A DNA stretch of 64,000 bases from Pseudemcibacter sp038106445 (GCA_038106445.1 JAYODU010000003.1:1-64000), one strand, 5' to 3'; shown: positions 54,168 to 63,459, counted from the first letter of the stretch. The notes: generated from the letters alone by a model not told the origin. Numbers and translations are program-made.

Positions 54168-55019
54168 ATGGACAGAAGAAAATTTATAAAAACAGCCGCT
54201 GGCGCAAGTCTGGCAAGTATGGCGGGGATGACCGGAATATTGAAAGTTGCGGCTGAAGAACAAAAAATTACCAATTACGGTGTTCAGCTTTATACTGTCC
54301 GGCATCTGATCGCGGAAAATATGCCAAGGACAATTGAACAGATCGCAGAGATGGGGTTCAAGGAAGTTGAAGCGATCATTAATCTAGGCGGGACAGCCAG
54401 AGAGTTTAGAAACGCGCTTGATCAGAACGGTCTTAAATGTGTATCCCGTCATATGGATCCGATCCAGCTTGAAGTGGAAACCTTAAAAACATTTATTGAA
54501 GATGCCCACACAATCGGTCAGGAATATCTGGTCATGGGCTGGGTGCCGCCAGAGGACAGAGTTAGGCTTGATCAGTATAAGTCATTGGTAGAAAAGCTTA
54601 ATGTTGCAAGCCATATGTGCAAGGATGCCGGTATACAGTTTGGTTATCACCATCATGATTTTGAATTTGTGGAACTGGAAGGCGAGCTGCCTTATAAACT
54701 TATCTTTGATCAGACTGATCCTGAGCTAATGAAAATAGAAATGGATTTTTACTGGATAACATATGCCGGGGTTGATCCTTTTATGCTTTTTGACCTTTAT
54801 CCGGGACGGTTCCCCATGTGCCATTTGAAGGATATGGATGAAAACCGCTGGTTTGCCGATGTGGGTAAAGGAACTATTGATTTTGAAAGATATTTAAGCC
54901 GTATAAGCCAGGCAGGGTTTAAGCATTTCTTTGTTGAGCATGACGAACCGGAAGACCCGCTTGCGACAATCCGCAATGGACTTGAAAGTACAAAAAAACT
55001 GACAATCAGCGGGATATAA
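54168..55019 (+). CDS. Tat-exported sugar isomerase/epimerase-like TIM barrel
   Basis: This 283-residue protein has a Tat signal (MDRRKFIKTAAGASLASMAG) and then a xylose-isomerase-like TIM barrel: YGVQLYTVRHLIAENMPRTI, IQFGYHHHDFEFVELEGELP, MKIEMDFYWITYAGVDPF, FPMCHLKDMDENRWF, and FKHFFVEHDEPEDPL with a candidate metal-binding Glu and His. Unlike the isomerase at 49142 it is predicted to act in the periplasm, next to the GMC enzymes and the DUF1080 lipoprotein. It ends the operon that starts at 47951. Confidence 0.83.
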   Translation: MDRRKFIKTAAGASLASMAGMTGILKVAAEEQKITNYGVQLYTVRHLIAENMPRTIEQIAEMGFKEVEAIINLGGTAREFRNALDQNGLKCVSRHMDPIQLEVETLKTFIEDAHTIGQEYLVMGWVPPEDRVRLDQYKSLVEKLNVASHMCKDAGIQFGYHHHDFEFVELEGELPYKLIFDQTDPELMKIEMDFYWITYAGVDPFMLFDLYPGRFPMCHLKDMDENRWFADVGKGTIDFERYLSRISQAGFKHFFVEHDEPEDPLATIRNGLESTKKLTISGI

Positions 55020-55055
55020 GAATAATTTTTTAGGCGTCTGGAAGGATATTTGTAA

Positions 55056-55595
55056 ATGTATCATCAAAAAGTTGGTGAAAGCCTGAAACAATTAATTAGT
55101 GATGTTTGTGATTTGCGTGTGAGTGCTGATATGGCTGATATTTTGTCACGTCTTCAGAAAATGGCCGCAAATCCGGATGATATAAAAAATGCGTTACCAG
55201 ATTTTGATGATGATGAAGTTCTGCTTTATGTGGATGATGATATTACAGTCTACAGAATAGCAACGACCCCCGGTATTATATACCCGCCGCATGAACATGG
55301 CATGATCGCCATTTCAGCTATTTACAAGGGTACGGAAACGCATGTTTTTTATGACCGCGATGGTGAAAATGTTATTGAACGTAGCAAGGTACGGTTTTGC
55401 TCACCTGCCATTGTTGATATGGAACCGTCAGCCGTGCATGCAATCTGCAATGAAGATGACGAACCCAATGAAAGCCTCCATTTTTATTTTGGTGACCTGG
55501 AAACACAGAAGCGAACGCTGTGGGATCAGAATGGCAAAAACCTGCAGCAATATATACATGAAGATTATCTAAGTTTTTCCAGGCCTTTTGACTAA
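55056..55595 (+). CDS. Cupin protein, cysteine-dioxygenase-like
   Basis: This 179-residue cytoplasmic protein has a cupin core: ITVYRIATTPGIIYPPHEHG, whose HEH supplies two iron ligands, and a later SAVHAICNEDDEPNESLHFYFGDL with the third histidine. Together they resemble cysteine dioxygenase and related thiol dioxygenases, but the substrate is unknown. It is unlike the exported cupin at 3375. The gene begins 36 bases after the isomerase and may be read from the same transcript or a short promoter in between; it is followed two bases later by the small unknown gene. Confidence 0.65.
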   Translation: MYHQKVGESLKQLISDVCDLRVSADMADILSRLQKMAANPDDIKNALPDFDDDEVLLYVDDDITVYRIATTPGIIYPPHEHGMIAISAIYKGTETHVFYDRDGENVIERSKVRFCSPAIVDMEPSAVHAICNEDDEPNESLHFYFGDLETQKRTLWDQNGKNLQQYIHEDYLSFSRPFD

Positions 55596-55597
55596 AA

Positions 55598-55939
55598 ATG
55601 ACAATGAAAGCAGCAATACAAGAATGGGACAATAAAAATGCTGAAGATATTGAAGCAGTTTATATGCAGTTTTCAGGTGATAATGATTTTACCGAAAACC
55701 TCATAGAATTTTTACCTGATAAGGGCTTGCAACGGGGAACAACATGGCTAATTAAAAGGCATTTTGAACAAAAGGGAACATTGTCCGAAGAAAAAGTATC
55801 CACATTAATATCGTCATTAAATATGATGCAGCATTGGGAAGCTCAATTACATATTTTACAATGTTTGCCATATTTGGTTATCCCAGAAAAGGATAGTAAA
55901 AGGCTGCATGATTTTCTGCTAGTTGCAATTAAATTTTAA
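55598..55939 (+). CDS. Unknown 113-residue helical protein, possibly C-terminally truncated
   Basis: I cannot name a family. The protein is helical with no signal peptide: TMKAAIQEWDNKNAEDIEAV, GLQRGTTWLIKRHFEQKG, SSLNMMQHWEAQLHILQCLP and RLHDFLLVAIKF at the end. The pattern resembles the N-terminal part of HEAT-like proteins that usually continue after the LHDFL helix, so the gene may have lost its 3' part. It starts two bases after the cupin stop, so the two are linked. Confidence 0.5.
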   Translation: MTMKAAIQEWDNKNAEDIEAVYMQFSGDNDFTENLIEFLPDKGLQRGTTWLIKRHFEQKGTLSEEKVSTLISSLNMMQHWEAQLHILQCLPYLVIPEKDSKRLHDFLLVAIKF

Positions 55940-56008
55940 AGATACTGGACGAAAGCACAAAAAACCGTATAAAACAGTCATAAGATTTTTTATTGCTGGA
56001 GGCGGAAT

Positions 56009-56950
56009 ATGAGCAGCGAACTGGTAACGGTTTTTGGTGGTTCAGGATTTATAGGCAGGACATTGGTACAGCATCTTGCAAAGGCGGGGTACCGTGTTCG
56101 TGTGGCTGTGCGGCGACCAAATAATGCGCTGTTTGTAAAACCGCTTGGTGAACTGGGGCAGGTGCAGCTAGCGCAGGCAAATGTACGCAACCAACCTTCA
56201 GTTGAGGCAGCCGTAAAAGACGCCGATTATGTTGTCAACCTAGTGAGCGTGCTACATGAAAGTGGTAATCAGACATTTGAAAATCTTCATGTTAAGGGTT
56301 CAGGGATTATAGCAGCAGCGTGTTCGCGTGCTGGGGTTAAAAAGCTGATACAGATTTCATCAATAGGTGCTGATGAAGAATCGGGTTCAAAATATGCACG
56401 CACCAAAGCAAGGGGCGAAAAAGCGGTAAGAGAAAATTTCCCGGCCGCAACCATCATCCGTCCAAGCGTGGTCTTTGGACCGGACGATAAGTTTTTTAAC
56501 AAATTTGCTGGCATTGCCAAAATTTTCAGAATGCTGCCGGTTATTTGCGGAAAGACCAAAATGCAACCTGTTTATGTTGGGGATGTTGCGGATGCAATCG
56601 CCAGTGCAATTGAAAATGATGATGCCGCCGGTAAAATTTATGAAATAGGCGGACCAAAGATATATGAATTTCGCGAATTGCTTAAGATGGTCAATAAATA
56701 TACTGAACAAAATGTCCCGCTTATTCCCATTCCGAAGCAGCTGGCTTACCTGAAGGCCTTTTTCTTAGGCATGCTTCCAAACCCCCTCATCACCATCGAC
56801 CAGGTTCGGTTGCTTGAAAAAGATAATGTTGCCGGGGAAGGAATGCCGGGTTTGGCTGAACTGGGTGTAAATGCAAAACCAGCTGAAGCGATAATCCCCA
56901 ACTATCTTGTGCAGCACAGACCAACAGGACAATTCAGGTCTGCATCATAA
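56009..56950 (+). CDS. NDUFA9-like NAD(P)-binding SDR
   Basis: This 313-residue protein is an atypical extended short-chain dehydrogenase: VTVFGGSGFIGRTLVQHLAK (NAD(P) binding), then VRVAVRRPNNALFVKPLGEL, VNLVSVLHESGNQTFENLHV, YARTKARGEKAVRENFPAAT, and IIRPSVVFGPDDKFFNKFAG. It matches the complex I NDUFA9-subunit-type proteins conserved in Alphaproteobacteria. The role in bacteria is unclear; membrane-associated quinone or complex I support is proposed. GGAGGC precedes the ATG. It is convergent with galE, two bases apart. Confidence 0.88.
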   Translation: MSSELVTVFGGSGFIGRTLVQHLAKAGYRVRVAVRRPNNALFVKPLGELGQVQLAQANVRNQPSVEAAVKDADYVVNLVSVLHESGNQTFENLHVKGSGIIAAACSRAGVKKLIQISSIGADEESGSKYARTKARGEKAVRENFPAATIIRPSVVFGPDDKFFNKFAGIAKIFRMLPVICGKTKMQPVYVGDVADAIASAIENDDAAGKIYEIGGPKIYEFRELLKMVNKYTEQNVPLIPIPKQLAYLKAFFLGMLPNPLITIDQVRLLEKDNVAGEGMPGLAELGVNAKPAEAIIPNYLVQHRPTGQFRSAS

Positions 56951-56951
56951 A

Positions 56952-57971
56952 CTAAGACTTATATCCGTTAGGGTTTTTTGATTGCCAGTTCCAGGCATCA
57001 CGAACCATATCATTTATACTTCGTGTTGCCTGCCAGCATAATTCTTTTTTGGCCAGACTGGAATCAGCGTAGCAGCTTGCGATATCGCCGTCCCGCCTTG
57101 GGGTTATGTTGTGCGGTATTTTCAGATTGTTTTCATTTTCAAACGCTTTGATAACATCAAGAACACTATATCCAATCCCTGTTCCAAGGTTATAGGTCAC
57201 CAAGCCCGGGTTTTTATGCAGTTTATCAAGTGCTTTCAGATGCCCTGCGGCAAGGTCCATGACATGGATATAGTCCCGCACACCGGTACCGTCCGGCGTA
57301 TCATAATCATCACCAAATACGGAAAGTTCTTTTAATTTACCGCTGGCAACCTGGGTCACATATGGCATCAAATTATTGGGAATACCTGCCGGATCTTCAC
57401 CTATCAGCCCGCTTTCATGGGCACCAACCGGGTTAAAATACCGCAGTCTTGCGATATTCCAGTTATGATCGGACTTTGCAAGGTCCATAAGCATATGTTC
57501 GATCATTAATTTTGATGTACCGTATGGATTGGTTGTGTTGCCAGTCGGAAAATCTTCCGTAATGGGAACGGATGCGGGATCACCATAAACTGTTGCGGAA
57601 GAGCTAAACACAAGCGTTTTTACATTCGCTTTTTTCATGGTATGACAGAGAATAGCCGTTCCGCCCACATTATTATCGTAATATTCCAGTGGTTTTTGAA
57701 CGCTTTCACCCACGGCCTTTAACCCGGCAAAATGGATAACGGCATCAAAATTATTTTCTGAAAATAATTTATCCAGACCACCTGCATCACGAATATCAAG
57801 TTCGATAAACTCCAGGTTATTTTTACCTGTAATGTTTTTTACCCGTTCAAGTGAGGTAACGGAAGAATTGGACAGGTTATCAATGACCACGATTTGATGT
57901 CCCGCTTCCAAAAGAAGAAGTACTGTATGGCTTCCAATATAGCCTGCACCGCCGGTAACAAGTATGTTCAT
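56952..57971 (-). CDS. galE: UDP-glucose 4-epimerase
   Basis: This 339-residue SDR interconverts UDP-glucose and UDP-galactose. It has NILVTGGAGYIGSHTVLLLL, VIHFAGLKAVGESVQKPLEY, the catalytic SSATVYG (Ser) and NPYGTSKLMIEHML (YxxxK), and the C-terminal NLGTGIGYSVLDVIKAFEN, as in GalE. It supplies precursors for cell-surface polysaccharides and lets galactose feed into metabolism. It stands alone and is divergent from the DsbD-like gene. Confidence 0.94.
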   Translation of the reverse strand: MNILVTGGAGYIGSHTVLLLLEAGHQIVVIDNLSNSSVTSLERVKNITGKNNLEFIELDIRDAGGLDKLFSENNFDAVIHFAGLKAVGESVQKPLEYYDNNVGGTAILCHTMKKANVKTLVFSSSATVYGDPASVPITEDFPTGNTTNPYGTSKLMIEHMLMDLAKSDHNWNIARLRYFNPVGAHESGLIGEDPAGIPNNLMPYVTQVASGKLKELSVFGDDYDTPDGTGVRDYIHVMDLAAGHLKALDKLHKNPGLVTYNLGTGIGYSVLDVIKAFENENNLKIPHNITPRRDGDIASCYADSSLAKKELCWQATRSINDMVRDAWNWQSKNPNGYKS

Positions 57972-58098
57972 TGATTGTCCAGTTTCATTATCATGTTAAG
58001 ATAGTACAAAATATATGTTAATGAAGTATTTTTTTATTCACGATCAATCACAGAAAATTCACTTGCCTGAAATGATTGAAAAGGTGTAAGTCAGTGGC

Positions 58099-60195
58099 AT
58101 GGTTTTAAAAGGAATTTTTCGGACACTGATCCTGGCCAAATTAATAATGATGGTCATACTTTCGTTTGCGATGGGGGCGGAAGTAAGAACGGATTTGGCA
58201 AAACTCACCATCAGTGCTGATCACAGCTCCGTCGCGCCGGGGGATAATTTTTATATCGGCATTGAACTGACACCCAATGACGGCTGGCATGGATATTGGG
58301 AAAATCCCGGTGATGCCGGATTAAAACTGACCATGGATTGGGACGAAGTTGATGGCCTTCAAATTGGTGATCTTCAATTTACCTCACCGCATCTTATTCC
58401 CTTTGAAGAAATTGTTTCATACGGTTATGACGGTAAAATAACCATTATTGCAAACGCCCATATTGCAGAGGATATAACATCTTCATCAGTGGAAATTGGC
58501 GGGGCCGCATTCTGGCTTGTTTGTTCAGATGCGCTTTGTGTACCGCAGGAAGCGGAAATCTCATTTGAACTTCCTGTTGGTGAAAGTGTCGTTGATCCCG
58601 TTCAACAAGGTGTGGTTATCGCTGCCAAAAATGATATGCCCAATGTGGTTAACTGGGAAAGCGCATTTCACACTGATGGTGAAAATTTCACGGTTCAGGC
58701 ACAAATTCCCGAAGAATATAATGTTATTGAAAGCGCGTATATATTCCCATACAGCGAAGGCATGATGGAAAATGTATATTATCAGGATCTGTCTTTTATA
58801 AATGGTGAAATTATCGGCCGGTTTAAAAATGCCTACGGTTACGAGGATAACGACCAGTTTAATTATGTGCTTCGTTTCAAAACGGGCGGTGGTGATGATC
58901 TGGTTTTTTCGCTTACAGCTGATAAATCAATTGAACCGGTTGCGGAAGTTATGCCTGTCGCAGAAGAGAAAACGGCACCCGCTTTTATACCTGAAATTGG
59001 TCTTGCAACGGCGCTGACGTTTGCTTTTATTGGCGGGCTTATCCTTAATTTAATGCCATGTGTTTTTCCCATTCTCAGTCTGAAGGTAATGAGCGTTGCA
59101 AAGCTGAGCGATAGGAATAATGCCGAAGCCAGGAAGAATGGCCTTGTTTATACGGCCGGTATAATGGTTTCCTTTGCAGCCATTGGATTGATCGTAACCA
59201 TTTTATCGCTCGGCTGGGGTTTTCACATGCAAATGCCGCTGATTAATTTCGGACTTGGGTTGTTGATGGTGCTGATTGCACTTAATCTGTTCGGCATCTT
59301 TGAAGTAAGTGGCCGGTTTGCCGGAATCGGGCAAGGATTAATTGATTCTTCCAATGGTGTACAGGCTGTAAAGAATACATTTTTTACAGGCGTTCTTGCG
59401 GTGGTAGTGGCAACGCCATGTACTGCACCGTTTATGGCAAGTGCCCTTGGATTTGCATTCGTCAGTGGCGGCGTATCAGGATTATCTGTTTTTCTTGCGC
59501 TTGGGTTAGGTCTTGCGTTTCCGTATTTATTGATATGCAATATTCCGGCATTGCGCCAATTGTTGCCGAAGCCGGGGGCATGGATGGAAAATATGAGAAA
59601 TATCCTTGGTTTTCCAATGCTGGCAACGGCGCTTTGGCTATTCTGGATTATGGGTAACCAAATTGGTATCAATGGAATGTCTGTTGCTATTGCAGCAAGT
59701 ATTGCGCTGGCATTGGCCGTATGGTCGTTTGCCAAGCATGGCGTGGCTTGGAAAGTGTTGTCAGCAGGTAGTATAGCCGTGATATTTATTAGTGGTTATA
59801 TAATATCCTATCAGGATATGGGGACTTCGGTAACAACTTCTCAAACCGATGATGGCCTTAAAGCAGAAATTTTTACATCAGCCGCACTTAGGCAGAAAAT
59901 AGATCAAAATCAATCTGTCTTTGTTTATTTTACCGCGGACTGGTGTGTTACATGCAAGCTCAATGAACGCGTCGCGCTATCACAACCGTCCGTGCATAAG
60001 GCACTTAATGATAAAAATATAAGCGTGATGGTCGGTGACTGGACCAATCAAAATTCGGATATTACCAAAACTTTACAAAATTATGGTCGTATTGGTGTGC
60101 CGCTTTATCTTTATTTTCCAAATGGACGTTCGGTTGATAATCCGATAATTTTACCGCAGATATTAACCCCTGATATTGTCATAGAAGCGCTTTAG
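58099..60195 (+). CDS. DsbD/ScsB-type thiol:disulfide interchange protein
   Basis: This 698-residue membrane protein carries reducing power across the inner membrane. An N-terminal signal/anchor is followed by a periplasmic immunoglobulin-like domain (residues about 30-290, GWHGYWENPGDAG and FWLVCSDALCVPQEAE with a redox Cys pair). Eight membrane helices follow (about 300-580), with PCVFPILSLKVMSVAK and ATPCTAPFMASALGFAF holding the paired cysteines. A C-terminal thioredoxin domain has active site WCVTCK (C616, C619). The large N-terminal domain is like ScsB. The targets may be cytochrome c maturation or periplasmic isomerases. Confidence 0.9.
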   Translation: MVLKGIFRTLILAKLIMMVILSFAMGAEVRTDLAKLTISADHSSVAPGDNFYIGIELTPNDGWHGYWENPGDAGLKLTMDWDEVDGLQIGDLQFTSPHLIPFEEIVSYGYDGKITIIANAHIAEDITSSSVEIGGAAFWLVCSDALCVPQEAEISFELPVGESVVDPVQQGVVIAAKNDMPNVVNWESAFHTDGENFTVQAQIPEEYNVIESAYIFPYSEGMMENVYYQDLSFINGEIIGRFKNAYGYEDNDQFNYVLRFKTGGGDDLVFSLTADKSIEPVAEVMPVAEEKTAPAFIPEIGLATALTFAFIGGLILNLMPCVFPILSLKVMSVAKLSDRNNAEARKNGLVYTAGIMVSFAAIGLIVTILSLGWGFHMQMPLINFGLGLLMVLIALNLFGIFEVSGRFAGIGQGLIDSSNGVQAVKNTFFTGVLAVVVATPCTAPFMASALGFAFVSGGVSGLSVFLALGLGLAFPYLLICNIPALRQLLPKPGAWMENMRNILGFPMLATALWLFWIMGNQIGINGMSVAIAASIALALAVWSFAKHGVAWKVLSAGSIAVIFISGYIISYQDMGTSVTTSQTDDGLKAEIFTSAALRQKIDQNQSVFVYFTADWCVTCKLNERVALSQPSVHKALNDKNISVMVGDWTNQNSDITKTLQNYGRIGVPLYLYFPNGRSVDNPIILPQILTPDIVIEAL

Positions 60196-60235
60196 TATTT
60201 TATTTTGCGGAGAATTAGGCAGACTGGAAATAGAG

Positions 60236-61369
60236 CTATTCAGTCAGATCTTCCCAAAGTGCTTTGACTTTATTAAAGAAACCAGACGCTTCCGGACTTA
60301 CATTTTCACCACATTCCTCGGCGAATGCCCTTAAGAGTTCTTTTTGTTTATTGTTCAGATTAACCGGTGTTTCAACCAGTGTTTCGATTACCATATCACC
60401 AAAAGTACCACTATTAAGTATTGGCATACCCTTTCCGGGGATATTATAACGTTTTCCGGTTGGCGTTCCGGCGGTAATTTTAACGTCAGCTTTTTCACCG
60501 CCCACCGTGGGTACTTCTATTGTTCCGCCCAATGTGGCTGTAGTCATAGGAATTGGTACGCGGCAGAATATGGTTGAACCTTCGCGTTCGAAGATCGGGT
60601 GATATTCAATATTTATAAAAATATACAGATCCCCGCTTACGCCGCCACGGGCACCTGCCTTACCCTCACCGGAAAGGCGAATGCGGGTTCCTTCTTCGAC
60701 GCCTGCCGGAATTTTAACATCAAGGGTTTTATTCTTTTTCTTTAAACCACTGCCTCTGCAGTTAGTACATGGATTTTCAATAACCATACCTTTTCCATTA
60801 CAACCCGGGCAGGTACGTTCAACCATGAAGAATCCCTGCTGGGTTCTAATCTTACCAATGCCGTTACATGTAGTGCAGGCTGTTGGTTTGGTGCCATCTT
60901 TGGCACCGCTACCATCACAGGTATTACAACTTACATCAGTCGGAATGATTATTTTTTCTGATTTACCGCGGAACGCGTCTTCAAGTGTTATGGAAAGATT
61001 ATAGCGAAGGTCTGCACCACGTCTTGTTGCATTGGGGTCGCGACGCCGTCCGCCACCCATACCAAACAGGTCTTCAAAAATATCGGAAAATCCGGATGCT
61101 TCAAAACCGTGGAAACCACCACGTCCGCCGCCCATGCCGCCATTTTCAAAGGCACTATGACCAAACTGATCATATGCGGCACGCTTTTGATCATCTTTTA
61201 AAATATCATAAGCTTCTGAAACTTCTTTGAATTTGGCTTCTGCGGCTGTGTCACCGGGATTACGGTCAGGGTGAAATTGCATTGCGAGCTTACGATATGC
61301 GGATTTTAGTGTGGAGCCATCGGCATCTTTACTTACTCCGAGCATTTCGTAATAGCACTGTTTTGACAT
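60236..61369 (-). CDS. dnaJ: Chaperone protein DnaJ
   Basis: This 377-residue Hsp40 has the J domain (HPD at 33-35 in MQFHPDRNPGD), a Gly/Phe-rich linker (GGMGGGRGGFHGFEASGFSD), the zinc-finger domain with four CxxCxGxG repeats (CNTCDGSG, CTTCNGIG, CPGCNGKG, CTNCRGSG) and the C-terminal substrate domain. It stimulates DnaK's ATPase and delivers clients. It is encoded 77 bases after dnaK with a strong hairpin between them. Confidence 0.96.
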   Translation of the reverse strand: MSKQCYYEMLGVSKDADGSTLKSAYRKLAMQFHPDRNPGDTAAEAKFKEVSEAYDILKDDQKRAAYDQFGHSAFENGGMGGGRGGFHGFEASGFSDIFEDLFGMGGGRRRDPNATRRGADLRYNLSITLEDAFRGKSEKIIIPTDVSCNTCDGSGAKDGTKPTACTTCNGIGKIRTQQGFFMVERTCPGCNGKGMVIENPCTNCRGSGLKKKNKTLDVKIPAGVEEGTRIRLSGEGKAGARGGVSGDLYIFINIEYHPIFEREGSTIFCRVPIPMTTATLGGTIEVPTVGGEKADVKITAGTPTGKRYNIPGKGMPILNSGTFGDMVIETLVETPVNLNNKQKELLRAFAEECGENVSPEASGFFNKVKALWEDLTE

Positions 61370-61392
61370 ATCCCTACCTACCAGTTTTATAG

Positions 61393-61425
61393 CAATTGCG
61401 CCATTTAAGGAAAATGGCGCAATTG
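61393..61425 (-). terminator. 14-bp perfect hairpin between dnaK and dnaJ
   Basis: CAATTGCGCCATTT (61393-61406) and AAATGGCGCAATTG (61412-61425) form a perfect 14-bp stem with a five-base loop, 22 bases after dnaK and 24 before dnaJ. On the coding strand the tail is CTATAAAAC, not a T run, so I read it as a partial terminator or mRNA processing/stabilising site that adjusts the DnaK:DnaJ ratio rather than a full stop. Confidence 0.75.
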
Positions 61426-61446
61426 GTTATCATTATTTTTCGGCAA

Positions 61447-63354
61447 TTAGTCTTTTTTATCTTCGTCAACTTCTTCGAAGTCAGCGTCAACAATATCATC
61501 ATCAGCTTCGTCTGCTGAGTTATTGTTATCCGCTGTATCACCGCCCGCTGTCTGGTCAGCATAAATGACTTCGCCAAGCTTCATGGCTGTTTTTTCCAAT
61601 GCTTCCGTTGAAGAATTTATTGTGTCTATATTATCACCTTCGAGTGCATCTCTGACAGCTTTAACCGCTTCTTCGATCGTTGCTTTATCATCGCTGCTTA
61701 GTTTGCTGCCATGCTCTTTAAGCTGTCCTTCAACAGTATGGGCAAGGCTTTCACCTTTATTTTTGGCATCCACAAGGGCGCGACGCTTTTTATCTTCTTC
61801 GGCGTTGGCTTCGGCCTGTTTGATCATTTCTTCAATGTCTTCATCACTTAAGCCACCTGAAGCCTGGATACGGATATTTTGTTCTTTGCCTGTGCCTTTA
61901 TCCTTAGCAGACACATTCACAATCCCGTTGGCATCAATATCAAATGTAACTTCGATTTGTGGAACGCCACGTGGCGCCGCCGGAATGCCAACCAGATCAA
62001 ATTGACCGAGGATTTTATTGTCCGCGGCCATTTCCCGTTCGCCCTGGAAGACACGAATTGTCACAGCGGACTGATTATCTTCAGCAGTCGAGAATGTTTG
62101 TGACTTCTTGGTAGGTATTGTTGTGTTACGGTCAATAAGACGTGTAAATGCACCACCAAGTGTCTCAATACCAAGGGAAAGCGGTGTCACATCAAGCAGC
62201 AGAACATCTTTAACATCCCCTTGCAGCACCCCAGCCTGAATTGCAGCACCCATAGCAACAACTTCATCCGGGTTCACACCTTTATGTGGTTCTTTGCCGA
62301 AGAAATCCTTCACAGTTTCGATTACTTTCGGCATGCGTGTCATACCACCAACAAGAACCACTTCATCAACCTCACCTGCTGTAATACCAGCATCTTTAAG
62401 GGCGGCCTGACATGGTTTCACTGTACGTTTCAGAAGATCATCAACAAGTGCTTCCAGCTTAGCGCGTGTAAGTTTTAGCGTTAAATGTTTAGGACCTGAT
62501 GCATCAGCGGTGATAAACGGAAGATTGATTTCAGTCTGTGTTGTAGATGAAAGTTCAATTTTCGCTTTTTCAGCAGCTTCTTTAAGGCGTTGAAGTGCCA
62601 TTTTATCATTACGAAGATCAATGCCATTTTCTTTCTTGAATTCGTTTGCAAGATATTCAACAAGACGCATGTCAAAATCTTCACCACCCAGGAATGTGTC
62701 CCCGTTGGTTGATTTTACTTCAAATACACCGTCGCCGATTTCAAGGATGGAAACGTCAAATGTACCACCACCAAGGTCGTAAACTGCGATTGTTTTACCA
62801 TCGTTTTTATCAAGTCCGTATGCAAGCGCAGCAGCAGTTGGCTCATTGATAATGCGCAGTACTTCCAGACCGGCAATTTTACCGGCGTCTTTGGTTGCCT
62901 GACGCTGTGCGTCATTAAAGTAGGCAGGAACGGTAATTACCGCCTGGCTTACAGTTTCACCAAGGTACTGTTCTGCAGTTTCTTTCATTTTTTGAAGGAT
63001 CAGTGCTGAAACCTGGGAGGGGCTCATTTTTTCACCACGGGTTTCAACCCATGCATCATTATTGTCGGATTTAATGATTTTATATGGGACCATTTCAATA
63101 TCTTTTTTGGTGGCCGGGTCATCAAATGAGCGACCAATCAGACGCTTAATTGCAAACAGGGTATTTTCTGCGTTTGTAACTGCCTGACGTTTTGCGGCCA
63201 TGCCGACAAGTTTTTCACCGTCTTCGGTAAAAGCAACCATTGAAGGCGTCGTACGACCACCTTCTGAATTTTCAATAACTTTAGGTTTAGAACCATCCAT
63301 GATAGATACACAGGAGTTTGTTGTTCCTAAATCTATGCCAATAACTTTTGCCAT
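61447..63354 (-). CDS. dnaK: Chaperone protein DnaK (Hsp70)
   Basis: This 635-residue Hsp70 has the ATPase domain (VIGIDLGTTNSCVSIMDG; VITVPAYFNDAQRQATKDAG; TIAVYDLGGGTFDVSILEIG; VVLVGGMTRMPKV), the substrate-binding domain (LLLDVTPLSLGIETLGG) and an acidic, Glu/Asp-rich C-terminal lid tail. It folds and protects proteins with DnaJ and GrpE. The promoter at 63460 and a 5' UTR hairpin at 63377 precede it. GrpE is not in the window. Confidence 0.97.
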   Translation of the reverse strand: MAKVIGIDLGTTNSCVSIMDGSKPKVIENSEGGRTTPSMVAFTEDGEKLVGMAAKRQAVTNAENTLFAIKRLIGRSFDDPATKKDIEMVPYKIIKSDNNDAWVETRGEKMSPSQVSALILQKMKETAEQYLGETVSQAVITVPAYFNDAQRQATKDAGKIAGLEVLRIINEPTAAALAYGLDKNDGKTIAVYDLGGGTFDVSILEIGDGVFEVKSTNGDTFLGGEDFDMRLVEYLANEFKKENGIDLRNDKMALQRLKEAAEKAKIELSSTTQTEINLPFITADASGPKHLTLKLTRAKLEALVDDLLKRTVKPCQAALKDAGITAGEVDEVVLVGGMTRMPKVIETVKDFFGKEPHKGVNPDEVVAMGAAIQAGVLQGDVKDVLLLDVTPLSLGIETLGGAFTRLIDRNTTIPTKKSQTFSTAEDNQSAVTIRVFQGEREMAADNKILGQFDLVGIPAAPRGVPQIEVTFDIDANGIVNVSAKDKGTGKEQNIRIQASGGLSDEDIEEMIKQAEANAEEDKKRRALVDAKNKGESLAHTVEGQLKEHGSKLSSDDKATIEEAVKAVRDALEGDNIDTINSSTEALEKTAMKLGEVIYADQTAGGDTADNNNSADEADDDIVDADFEEVDEDKKD

Positions 63355-63376
63355 ATTATCCTCGTTTATTTAAATC

Positions 63377-63410
63377 ACCCGGATCAGGTCAATTATGCCC
63401 CTGAGCGGGT
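63377..63410 (-). ncRNA. Structured 5' UTR hairpin of dnaK (putative)
   Basis: ACCCG (63377-63381) pairs with CGGGT (63406-63410), and TCAGG (63384-63388) with CCTGA (63400-63404), giving a bulged stem just upstream of the dnaK ribosome binding region (ATG at 63354). With the promoter at 63460 the leader would be about 95 bases. A structure here could influence translation or RNA stability, but thermosensing is only a guess. Confidence 0.4.
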
Positions 63411-63459
63411 ATTATCAATTAATATTTTTAAGCGCTTCTGCGCATTACTCATGGTGCTT

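Noticed and set aside
59223..59735. 170-residue minus-strand frame inside the DsbD-like gene
   Set aside because: It is the antisense shadow of membrane helices of the real gene, rich in Asn, Pro and Ala.
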